From Prorocentrum cordatum (taxonomy: Eukaryota; Sar; Dinophyceae; Prorocentrales; Prorocentraceae): DNA of 63,438 bases. Shown here one piece after another: positions 29,608-41,600 of the stretch (position 1 is the stretch's first letter; every line of letters begins with the position of its first letter). The translations under genes and the position numbers were made by a program. A model generated the notes under the pieces. It saw only the letters and a program-made list of their open reading frames with translations, was not told the DNA's origin and searched no databases. The stretch is taken from contig CAUYUJ010018887.1 of NCBI GenBank assembly GCA_963575745.1, positions 80,319 to 143,756 on the forward strand. The letters are read 5' to 3'.

Positions 29608-32600
29608 CTGGCACGGACGGCGTGCAGTGCGTTCCGTGAGCCTTGGTCGCCTGGAGCATCAGAAAACGAGAAAGCACACCATCATTCAGAACCCCAGGCC
29701 CTCGATTCCCAGACGCTCCCAGGGGCTCCCAGACGCTCTCGGGTCTCATCGCGTCTTCTCGAGGCCCACAGACAAGGGCTGGGAGCCCAAAACTCCAGCA
29801 CTCCCCAGGTAGCCACAGGTGCCCCTCTCGAGCGCCTCTTGGGAGCATCTCGGGCTGTCTTCGGGATCAGCTCAGGACGCCCGAATCAATGGAAGCCTCG
29901 GGCCGAGAGATGGCTTGACCATTCTCACCTCTTCGGCCCCAAGAGCGCTGAAGACAGCCAGGGAGGCCCCCAAAGGGCTGCCCCAGACGGCCCCTGAGGC
30001 CCCCAAAAGGGCGCCCAAGGCAGCCCGGGAGAGCCCGCAAAAGGTGGGGCCCACGAACCGACCCCTCTGGACAGGATTGGAAATCCGCCGCCTCTGAACA
30101 TCGCCCAACATATCCACATCCCTGCTGGCCTGGCCCTGGCCCCACTGGCCAACGTGCCCCCAACAGCTGGGTAGTGTGCTGTCCTCCCTGGGTTTCGCGG
30201 GACCCATTCGGGGGGCGAGCTGGTGGTGCTGAGATGCCCTGGCCCCCTGGGGACGGAGATCGTTTCGCTGATGCCGACCCTCCTCCCCTCCAAGATGGCC
30301 CGAAGACACCCAATGAAGGGGCCCAGGGACACGCAAATCAATACAGACGACAAATCCCAGGATCCCCCATACTTTCCCACATGTTCTGAGTGTTTGTCTT
30401 CCCCCCCACTTCTCATACGTTCCCATGTTTTCCTGGGAGTCGACGATTGATTGTGTCTATGCGTTTCCCCTCCTGACCCAGAGGCCCTCGGCAGCGCGGC
30501 CCTGGGAGCCCCCCGCCCCAGAGGCCAGCAAGAAAACGCAGATGGGTATCCCAAGGCACCCCCCAAGGGTCCTCCTCCTCCTCCTCCTCCTCCTCCTCCT
30601 CCTCCTCCTCCTCCTCCCCTCCTCCTCCTCCTCCCCCTCCTCCTCCTCCCCCTTCTCCATCTCCTCCTCCTCCCCCCCCCCTCCTCCTCCTCCTCCTCCT
30701 CCTCCTCCTCCTCCTCCAACTCCTCCTCCTCCTCCTCCTCCTCCTCCAGTCGTTCTCCTTATAGATACTTCATCCCTGTCGCACCCCGAGGCCAGTTTTT
30801 AGGACGAGCCCGGCGTTTCGCCTGAGACTTCCTCACCATTGGTTACTCTGAAGCTTAAAGGGTGACAACAGCTTCACAGATTGAGGGCGGGTGGTTTTCA
30901 AAATGTGGCTCTCGCCTTAGCGCCGCGCACACTCGTTTTAAAGATGTCCAAGAGTTTCACTGATTGAGGGCGGGTGATTTTCAAAATGTGTTAGCGCCGC
31001 GTACATTCGTTATGAACATGTGCATGAGCTTGACGGATTGAGGGCGGGTGGTTTTCAAAATGTGGTTCTCGCCTTAGCGCCGCGCACATTCGTTTTAAAA
31101 ATTACAAAAGCTTCGCGGATTGAGGGCGGCTCTTTTTCGAAGTGTGGCTCTCGCCTTAGCGCCGCGCACATTGTTTTTTCAAAACTTACAAGAGTTTCAC
31201 GGATTCCCATGATCAACGTACCAGAAATTGGGTTTCGGAAGGATTAAGGATTCTGCTGGTGCAACAATTATATTGATTCGCGGTGTTGAAGTCCCAAAAT
31301 GGCGCTCTGGCACGATTCCGGATCGTCAAGACGCAGCAGTCAAGTTGATACGGGACGTTGAAATCCCGAGAACAATGTTTTGGCATGCTTCAAAATCTTC
31401 AAACGGTTGTCTTCCAACGAGGCAGTTCCCTCGATGGAAATGAACCGTCGTGGGGGCCTCTGAAGAGGGAGCTTGGGGGGAGGGTGAATTCCAACATCAT
31501 TGATGACTCTTGGTTTTACACTGGTCCACCTCCTCCTCCTCCTTCTCCTCCTCTTCCTCCTCCTCCTCTTCTTCTTCCTCCTCCTCCTCCTCCTCCTCCT
31601 CCTCCTCCTCCTCCTCCTCCCCCCCTCCTCCTCCTCCTCCTCCTCCTCCTCCTCCTTCTCCTCCTCATCCTCCTCTCCTCCTCTCTCCTCTCTCCTCCTC
31701 CTCCTCCTCCTCCTCTCCTCCTCCTCCTCCTCCTCCTCCTCCTCCTCCTCCTCCTCCTCCTCCTCAACTCCTCCTCCGTCCTCCTCCTCCTCCTCCTCCT
31801 CCTCCTCCTCCTCCTCTTCCTCCTCCTCCTCCTCCTTCTCCTCCTCCTCCTCCTCGTCATCCTGCTCCTCTTCCCCCCAAAGGGCCCCCCACTGGGAGCT
31901 CCCCCCTGTGGCAGCGCCATCCACCTGTTGCCCAGGCACGGTGGCGGGAGGGGCCGCAGGCCACTGGATCCGCCGCCCCCTGTGTCCTGCCACAGGGGTG
32001 CCACAGAGGAAGCCCATGCCAAGAAACACCCTGCTTGCCTCCAGGGTGCCCTGGGTTTCTTGGGTTTCGATGGTTCTACAATGGAAAACGTGACGTCCCA
32101 TACCAAAAATCAGTGGACATCCAGGTGTCTCTCAGGGTTAAGTTTCTTGTGGAAGGTTTCTTGTGGTCTAGTTCCTACTGTAGACGTCTGGGAGATCTTT
32201 GGTTCTGTTCGAAAGAGCTCCCCCTGGGGCTTCGGCCCAGCCCGCTGGCCACCCGGAAAAGATGGGAGGCAAGGGCATTCGGCCCGAAACAGCTCCAGGA
32301 TAGCCTCCAAGACGGCCGAGCTGGCCCAAGATGGCCTTCAAGACGGTTCCGAGACGCCTCCAAGACGGCCAAGATGGCCAGAACACGGCCCAAAATGTCC
32401 CCCAGACGGAACAACAGGCCCCTAAGACCCCAAGTGGGCTCCAAGAGTATTTTCACGAGGCACATATCCTTGATCGCACTTAATGTTTCAATGGATTTAA
32501 CATTGTCGCCTGTTCGGGCTTCCGACACTCCAAGACGGGCCCATATGCCCCCAAGATCGCCTGAAGAAGGTCCAGGAGGTCCCCAGGAGGCCCGCAAGAC

Positions 32601-35600
32601 GGCCCAAGAGAGCCCCAAGACAGCCCAAGAGGCCCTCAAGACGCCCCCAAGACGGCCCCAGAGACCTCCAAGACGGCCCTAACGCGACCGAAGAGGGACG
32701 AACGACTGCTCAGGAAGGACCCAGGACGGCCTCCGAAGGCCAAAGGCCCCCCAAGAGGCCCCCACGAGGTTCCCAAGAGGCCCCAGGAGTCCCACGAAAC
32801 CCCAAGAAGCCCCAGGAGGCACCCATGATGCCCCTGAAGAGCCCCCACGGAGACTCACAGGAAGTCTCCAAGAGCCTCCAGAGGGCCTCAAGAGGCATCC
32901 TCTTCTTCCTCCTCCGCCTTATCCTCCCTCCTCCTCCTTTCTCTTCCTCTCCCGATTGTTCCCCCGAGGGGTTCCACAATGGCTGGGGGAACACATAGTC
33001 CGATAGCTTGGCCTGACTTCGGCCCAACGTTTGTTCGCATGGCCGTTTCCAAAAGGCAGGGGGCGGCGCTGAGTCGCCGTAAGCGTCTTCGATACTTCGC
33101 CGGCAGATGTGCCGTTCGCTGACATCACCACCTGTCAGGGCCGAGGCGATTCCACAATGAGGCAAATTGTCTCAAGTGGGCCGGCTTCTACCTCGAACTG
33201 TCCGACTTCCTCGTCCCCATGGAGGTCTCTGGAGGCATCCTGGGAATCCCTGGAGATCTGGATGTCTCTGCAAGCCTTCACGGGCCCAAGGGAAACCAAA
33301 AGCGTCCCAGAGACCTGGAACCTCGGCCATGAGGCACAGTCGAACCTGGGACAGAAGAACATCCCTCGAGGCCGGCCAAAACACACAGAACATCCAAGGG
33401 CATCCTCCCCAGGGTGCACGAGACCATCCAGCAAACACGAAGAGCACCAGGGCACCCTCCACGAGCCGACCTTGATCTTACACATCGGTCCGACTGTAGC
33501 AGAATTCTCAGCCTTCGGACTGCTCTCTCTCTCTCTCTCTCTCTCGGGGCGGCGAAGCAAGCTGCGGTACGGGCCAGAGGCGGGGTCGGAGGAAAACCGC
33601 CCTCTACGGCTCCTGGAGCCCCCTTAGAGGAAAGAGAACTACGCTACGCACTACGCACATGCACCGACTCTGGCCAGGCCCATCTTGGGCCCAGGATCGG
33701 TGCATACGCCCTCCTGCCTTGGCAAGGAAGGCATATGCACCGATCCTGGGCCCAGGATGGGCCTGGCCAAAATCGGTACATGTGCATAGTTCTCTTCGCC
33801 CGACACTTGACCACATCGGGATAAGGCCTCCGGAGGCCAATCCTAGACAGCAGTGGCCGTCGGGACTTCTCCGCAACGCGACAGACAGGCACCGACACCG
33901 CTACAGCCACCCCGTACATTAAGGATGCGCGGTGAGGATGCGAGGGCCTTGGGCGCCAATGCCGAGGCGCTTCGAGCGGGGCTGGGCGAGGGCCTTGGGC
34001 GCCAATGCCGAGGCGCTTCGAGCGGGGCTGGCCAACGAGAGTGGTCGAGGATGGACCGAAGATGACCGAAGAGGCAGGGCTGCAAGGGCACTTCCCCTCG
34101 GGAAGTCGATCATCCTTACTGTGCGGGCTGACCGTGCTCCGCGGACCTCTCCCAGGGGCGCGTTCTGAGCAGGCTCTCGAGGAGAGTCCAGCAGTGGCGA
34201 CGGGGGCCTCCGAGGAGGCCCAGACGACAACGAGAGCGGGCTAGCGATGTATCGGCACCTCTTCCTCCTCTGTTAGGGAGGGCGCCAACGACTTACATAC
34301 GCCGATCCTAACCAGGCCGAGCATGGGCCCCAGGTCGGTGCATACGCCCTCCTGCAAGGGTCAGGAGGGCATATGCACCGATCCTGGGCCCAGGATCGGC
34401 CCTGTACTGGATCGGTGCAGGCGTGTAGCTGCTGCTCTCCGATCATTGGCGGCGCGCACGAGGAGCAGGAGGAGGAGGATGAAGAGGAGGAGGAGCAGGA
34501 GCAGAGGGAGAAGGAGGAGGACGTGTAGGAGGGAGGCTACGAACGACGTGCTCTCCAGCCAGAAGGAGTCAGGAACCGGGCGGAGAAGTGGGGAGGAGGG
34601 AGGGGGGGGGGCTTCTTAGAAGGAGGCCGCTTCTTAGAAGGCGGCGGCCCTGTATCTACAGATAAGGCCAGCGCCTTCTAAGAAGCAGGGGTGCTTCAAA
34701 GAAGCCCTCCCCCCTCCCCCCACCCCCCTCTGCGCGTGGCTGAGACAACCCCCCCCCCCCCTGGGAGAACCCCTCTGCGCGAACCCCCGAATTCTCCGCC
34801 GAGGCCTGCGCGCGCTGGCCGCGGCCGGTGCGGCAGTTGACGAGGAGACGCCCGTCCAGCGGGCCGACCAGGAAGGCGATGGAGCACTCGCCGCTGACCG
34901 GGATCGGCGCGGACGCGACCCAGCTCCTGGGTGCCGCGCCCAAGACTGGAGGGCTCCAAGGGAGGGGCTCTTCGGGGGAGGGGGTCTTTCAGGAGGGGTC
35001 CCCCAGGGGCTGCGCGCCCCCCGTTTTGACGAGGCTCCGAGGCCCCTGGGGGACCCTAAAACTAGATAGGCTTCCCCAAAACAATACATATATATATATA
35101 GCTCTCGTCTGGCTAGACTGGGTGGGGACCCCTGCGGCGGAGCTGAGCCCGAGAGGGCTGCGACAGAATACAAGCGCACGAGTGTCTCACTCACTTTTGC
35201 GACACACGTGCGTTAGTCCTCGAAGGTATCCCAACACGAGCCTGCTGCTGCCACTGCCTGCTCACGCACGGCCTTTGTCCGGGCGGGCAGGCACACTCTG
35301 AAGCTGGCTCGATCTCAAAATCACAACTGCCGAAAAAAGAAAAATGGGATGGCGGTCGGGGTGGAGGTGGCTGCGCTTGAGGCCCCCCCCTCCCCCCTAC
35401 CTGTCTCTGCCGCCTCCCGAGAGCTAAAGGGCAGCTCTCGTCTGGCTAGACTGGGTGGGGACCCCTGCGGCGGAGCTGAGCCCGAGAGGGCTGCGACAGA
35501 ATACAAGCGCACGAGTGTCTCACTCACTTTTGCGACACACGCGCGTTAGTCCTCGAAGGTATCCCAACACGAGCCTGCTGCTGCCACTGCCTGCTCACGC

Positions 35601-38600
35601 ACGGCCTTTGTCCGGGCGGGCAGGCACACTCTGAAGCTGGCTCGATCTCAAAATCACAACTGCCAACCCCACCAGCCTTTCGGGAGGGCGGGCGGGCGCG
35701 AGCGAAGCTCCACACATCGGCGAAGCCGTGGTACACGAAGCCGTGGATCCTCCAGCTCGGCGCGCGGGCTGAAGTCAACCTCGAAACCGACGCTGGAGGT
35801 AGGCCCCCACGATGAGGGTCACTGCATATTTTACCCAGCCACCCTTCTTGGTCTGCAAGGTGACTGGCGGCGCCGGCTGTGCCAGGGTCGGGGCCGGCGG
35901 CACCTCCACGACTGCAGACGCCATGGTGGTGGCGATATCCACGGCCCCGGCCTGGAGCTGCTCGGGCAGGTCATCTAGCAGCTCCACAGTCTTGTCGGCA
36001 GCGGCGGTGGCGGCCTTGTCAATGACGAGGTCGACGAACTCAACCGAGGCGTCCACCGCGGACGTCACAGCTGGGCCGACCACTTCTGCCACCTGCTCTA
36101 TATGATCGGATAGGTTTACCCAGGCGAGCGAGGCGTTCTCGAACACAGTGACGACAGCCTCGGCAACATCTTGGGTACGAGTAGCCGCCGAAGTAACTGC
36201 ATCTGCACCGCGACGGCCCAATCGATAGACACTGGCTACTGAGCGGTCCGCCGCATGCTCAAGGACTCCGAAAAAGATACTCGCCAGACAGTCCACGATC
36301 CAGTCGGGCCTATAGACTAGCAGAATCGCGAACACACTAAGGAGCGGCCAGGTCAGAAACTTGAAGTGCCTCCCGTCGAAGATGCTCTGGACGAAGTCGC
36401 CCAGCCAGAGGAGGCGCAGCAATGCCCACCACGATCCCGCAGACGCCCACCATGACAGCACCAGCCCGTAGCGGGCGGGCGGCTCGGCTTTGCCGGAGGT
36501 GACGGTCTTGACAAGGTGCTTCGGGACTGCGACGACCAAGGCATCCTTTGGGCCTCCCGCTTCATCGCCATCCTGCAGCGGTCCTGCGCACAACGTCTCC
36601 GGCACGATGCCGCCGAGCTCCTCCAAGGCATGCATTGCACGGGTGTAGGCACGTAACACTTTCAATGGGTACGACTGACTCTGACGCGAAGCCACTTGCT
36701 TCGCATAATCTTGCTTTCCTTCAAAGACTGCTGCAACTGATTCTCCAAACGCTATCTTTCCTGCTGATACCTCGACCTTGCCCGCTGCGTCGAGCATGAC
36801 CGTTGCCGACTGGCGCAGGCGCGCTGTCGAGGGTTTATCCGATGCAGGGCGGGCCGACATCCAAGCAGCTGAACTCCGCTCGAATGCGGCACAAAACTTC
36901 GGCAATGCTGGGCTCGAGATCGAACAAGGCTGCGGCAGCATTGGCCTCCTGGATGTAGTGTGCAAGAGAACGCTCTGAAGCCCATCTCCCATGGAACTTT
37001 ACCCCAGCAATTTTTCTGGCGCGCATAAACAGCTCGATCGCTCCGCCCGCTCTAAGACCCGCTAGCGTGAACTGTGGGATCCCAAGCTGCTTGACGAGGC
37101 CCACGTGGATCTGCCGGAGGCCCGAGTAGCCAGAAGGGAAAACTGGGTCGTCAGGCCCCACTCGATGCATCCACCATTGAAGCCAGGCCACGGTGGAGGG
37201 GCGCGTCAGCAAGACCGTCTGTCTCTTGCCCAAGAAAGCTTTGTTTTTCGGACTCTCGATGACCAGCACAGCCTGATCTGACGACTTCCTGCGGTTAAAG
37301 CGGACGTGCATACCCTTAAGGTTCGCGCCCTCCCCCGGCCTCAGTAGCCCGTCCATGGCCACCCGCACGAAGATGCTGTACTCTAGCAGCGCCAGGCACG
37401 GCGGGCGGGACAGGAGCAAAGCCTTGGCCAGCGTCCACCTCCGCAGCGTGCGCTGGATCTCCCGCGGGATGGGCGTGCGCGTCTGCGAGTCCTCGCCGAA
37501 GGCCCAGGACCTGACTGAGTCCCAAGCCCCGCCCAGCTGCCCTCTCAGGTCAGGGCGGCGCTGCTGCACCGCCAACACTGCGCACCTAGCTTCTGCGATC
37601 GGTCTCTTTTCATTGAACAAGTACTGAATCACCTCTATCAGACGCTTGACCACTCTGCCTCGGGAGGCGTCTGGCAGCCAGCGGTCCAGCCGGCCCCAGC
37701 CGTGCGAGCGGCCGTAGGCGGTCAGCTCCTCCGCTGCCTTCACGAGCCTCCCAGCGTGGGCTTCCCCGTGCAGCGAGGCCTGCAGATCACGCCGTTGAGG
37801 ATGACCCGCAGCAGGACCCTCGCCAGGAAAGCCCAGCGTGCTGTCAAAGATAGCTGACACCCCGCGGCCCCACCTGCATCGGCGAGCCACGAAGTCTCGT
37901 CTCGGCGGCAGCCAGCGCGGCCGCGAGCGCCTGGGCAAACTCGGGCGTGTAGGCCGATGCCAGTGCCGCCCGCTTCTGCCAGCGCCCTGCAATCTTGACC
38001 GCGCCCTCCAGGTGCACGTGCTTGCACTTGCCCTGACAGCGCCTCCCAAGCCTCCGCAGCTCCGGGAAGTTGCCGAGCAGGTAGGTACTCTTCTTGTGCC
38101 TCGCCTCCGGCTCGTCGGGCGGCGCGAGACCGAACTGGCACATGTCGCACTCCACGAGGTACACGCCTTCACGGGCCATGAGTCGCTGCATGGCGGGCTG
38201 GCGAAACAGCCACGAGCGGCGGGGGTTCTCGACCACCCACAGCCCGCCCTCCTCGCCCAGCGCGGTGCAGCCCGCTGCCGTGGTGAGGCCGAGGCTGTTG
38301 CCCTGGCGCTCAGCGGGCCGGGTGCCGTCGCCTTGTGGTCGGTCAGCCGTCCGCGTCCCCGGGCCGCAGTTCTGGTACAGCAGCCCGAGCGTCGTGCACG
38401 GCGTCGCCCACACACCGACTCGCACCGCATGGGCGCGGATCTGAGCCAGTTCACGCCTCGCGTTCACCGCCAGCAGCAGGTCGCGCTCCGGTCTGTAGCC
38501 CTCGGGCGGGTAGGCGTCCAGCGGCGGCTCGATCCAGGCCCCGGCGGCAGCCCGGGCCCTCGTCACCTCGCCTTTCCCAGCAAAGTACTCCCGCTTCTGC

Positions 38601-41600
38601 CAGCGCCTGGCACGGCCGCCCGGCACAGCCCAAGGCAGCGGGCTGCACGGCGGCGGAGCGCAGACCTCGGCAGCAGACGAGCCAGCAGCAGCGCCGACTG
38701 GGCAGGGCGCCTCCTCCGCGCTGACGCCCTCGAGGGCCGCCTCTGCCCTGGCTTTGCCCTGGTCCGCCGCGGGCGCGTCGGGCGAGCCAGCAGCCCGCCT
38801 GGCCTCGGCGCGAGCGGCCGCCGCGCTCGCCGCGCGCCTGCTGGCCTCTATCCAGGCTGGCGGCGGGCCCGGCTCGGGCAGCGGCCGAAACCTGGACGGG
38901 GCGTCCGCCGGGTCGAAGTGCGTCCCGATCCAGACTAGAGCCACATGGCAACGGCAGCTCAGCAGGTAGGGCATGACGGTACGCAGAATGCCATTTAGCT
39001 TGAACGATGATGAGCGCCCCTTTCCAAACGCTCCTGCACACACACGGCTGTCGACCCCGCACACGAACGTGGTCCCTGCACTCTCCCGACCCCTCGAAGC
39101 CTCTTTCCCCTGTCTTCTTTCTGTGATGCCATTCGAGTCGTTGATCTGGTCCGAGCCCCTAGTCACGCCCACGACCTTCCGGGAGACGCCCTTCGAGTCG
39201 TCGAACTGTTTCGGAGCCCTACGCCCAGGACGGCCCGAACTCCCAAGACCTGCTGCACCCCCAAACGCTGGAGCCTCAGGGACCTCATTCAGCACCTTCT
39301 GGATGTTCTGGAAACCTCTACGTCTGATCTCGCCTTTCAGCGCCCGCATCTCCTGAAGATTTATGTGACTATGCTTTGCGAACCTACCTCCCCTCTGCAC
39401 CTTCCAGTCGAAGCTCGCGAAGGCCTCGTTTATGTCACTCAAGGGCCTGCACATCCTGGTGGAAGCCAGGACCTGGTCGATCTCGTTCCAGTCGAGCCTC
39501 ACGTGTTCACCTCTATGAGCCCCAACCCTGAAGAGCGCCCTGGAGATCTTACTGGGGACCTTCGCCGTGCAGGACCCGCACGAGTCCTCGGTCGCGTCGC
39601 TCGCCGAAACCTCGGGGTCTACGGGCCAACGGATGTGAGCAACTCCGAGGGCGAGGAGGGCGGCGGCGGCGAACAGCTCGTCTCGAATGTCTGCGGGAAT
39701 CGTGACCAGATCTCGCTCGGAAGTCAGGCTTTCTAACCATGTGAACGAACGATGGAAGCAACCAAAGAGCTCGCGACGATGGCTGAATGGGCGAACGTAA
39801 TTTGCAAGCAACATTCTGAACATCCCTTTTGAAATCTTTTTGCTCTCCAGAATGTCCAAGGTCAGCGAGGCCAAGATCCGCCGCTTGTGCAGCGGGCTGC
39901 CGACCTCGCCGGGCCCGTCTCTCACCTCCGTGCCCCAGGCGGTGAAGTCGGGCTGCTCGATAACGTCCTTCTCCACTGAGCGAGGCAGCCCGGCCTGCTC
40001 CCAGGCCTGCTTGGCCCGCTCGCCGATCTCCGTGTCGCGGAGGCCCTTGCCCCGCTCGCTGTCGCTGAACACCTGCACGGTCAAGTGATCGTCGAGGTAG
40101 TTGCCCTCCCAAGTCCGGCCGACAGGCACGGTGAGCTGGGCGTTCAACGACTCGGCAGGTGTCATGCACCCACTCTTCCGAAGGATGCTCACGTTCGTCT
40201 CCTGGCAGACGTCGCACGAGTTGGCGTCGCCCATGCCCCAGACGGTCAGCGCCACGAAGTAGTGCTGGTTCGGGTCCGGGGCCAGCTTCCCCAGCTGTCG
40301 GCCCTGCCAGGCCCGCCCGACCACGTTCCGCGACTCCGTGCCCTGCGGCCGCTTCACCTGGTAGAAGTAGGTCTTCAGGTCGCACACGGTCCCCCTGACG
40401 TGCTCCGACGGCGAGTTCAACCTCAGCAACTTCAGCTGCTCTCCCGACGGCAACTGCAGCCAGGCGAGGCGCTCCTCAGTCGCATTCTGAGGACGCCTAT
40501 CTTGAATCAGACGGTCCCACTTCTCGCTGTGCTCGACCGCGAACCAGCCCGACGCCAGAGGGCACCCAGCCTTGTCGCGCGGCACGTCGCCGGCCGGGAC
40601 GAGGGTCCCCATCCCGCGCTCCAGGAGGTCCTTCACCAGCTTCAGCTCGTTATCCTTCGAGATGCGGTGGCACCTCCTCGGCAAGGGCGCCGGCCAGGCC
40701 TCGGGAGCCAAGCAGCGGTCCATGTAGCTGACGTACTCCGCGAGCTGCTTGCCCGTCAGGTGGTCAGCAGGATCGCAGCCTGGCCCAGGGGTCTTCAACT
40801 TCACACGGTCGGGCTGGACCTCCAACGCACGCGCCAGTGTGTCCGCCGACAGCTGTCCTGCTTGCATATCCCAGCCAGGTTCGGCATCTGGGCGCTGCTG
40901 CCGCTCGTACGCCTCACCGGGTAGAGATGCTAATTCGGAAGCCAACTTCTGCAGCCTCCCCAGTCCTCGTGCTGCGTGAGCGTCACGTCCAGCAGCACGG
41001 CAAAACTCGAACACATCCTGAAAGAGGTTCTCCGCCGCCACCCGTCGTGCAGGAGACCAGCGGAGGTCAGGGTAGGCTGCCGCTGCCTTCGGGCAGCCGC
41101 ACTCCCAGTAGGAGAACATTGAGACGAGCACGTTCGTGAGATGCTGGGCCCTCTCGGTCATCCGCAACTGCTTCCGACCAACGGGGTCCGCCTGCTCCCT
41201 CGACGCGCGCACCGCCACCTCCACGAACGGCAGCGGCATGGGGAAAAGCCTCTCAGGATCTGCTGAGCTGGACAGCCCACTGTCCAGGTTAGATTCGCAC
41301 TTGCGTGTCGCATTGCGGTGCCAATGCCAAAACCTCCCAAACGGCGCGCCTCTGAGGAACTGGCCGCAGCGCCAGAAGCCCCATCTCCCCAGACACGCAC
41401 CTGCCCTCAAAGGGGGCGGCCCGCTCAGGCCCCCTCCTTCTTGGGCTTCTTCTTGTACTTGCTCTTCGGGCCCTTGTCGTTGGCCCCCGCTCCCGCGTCG
41501 GCTCCCTGGGCGCCCGACTCCTCCGGGGTGGCCACCAGCCCGCCGCGCTGCTTCACCTTGGACTCCAAGGCCTCCAGCTCCGTGATGTAGGCCGCCACCA

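Noticed and set aside
37900-38454. First 190 codons of the recombinase-frame ORF
   Set aside because: Shadow of the methyltransferase-like domain in another frame.
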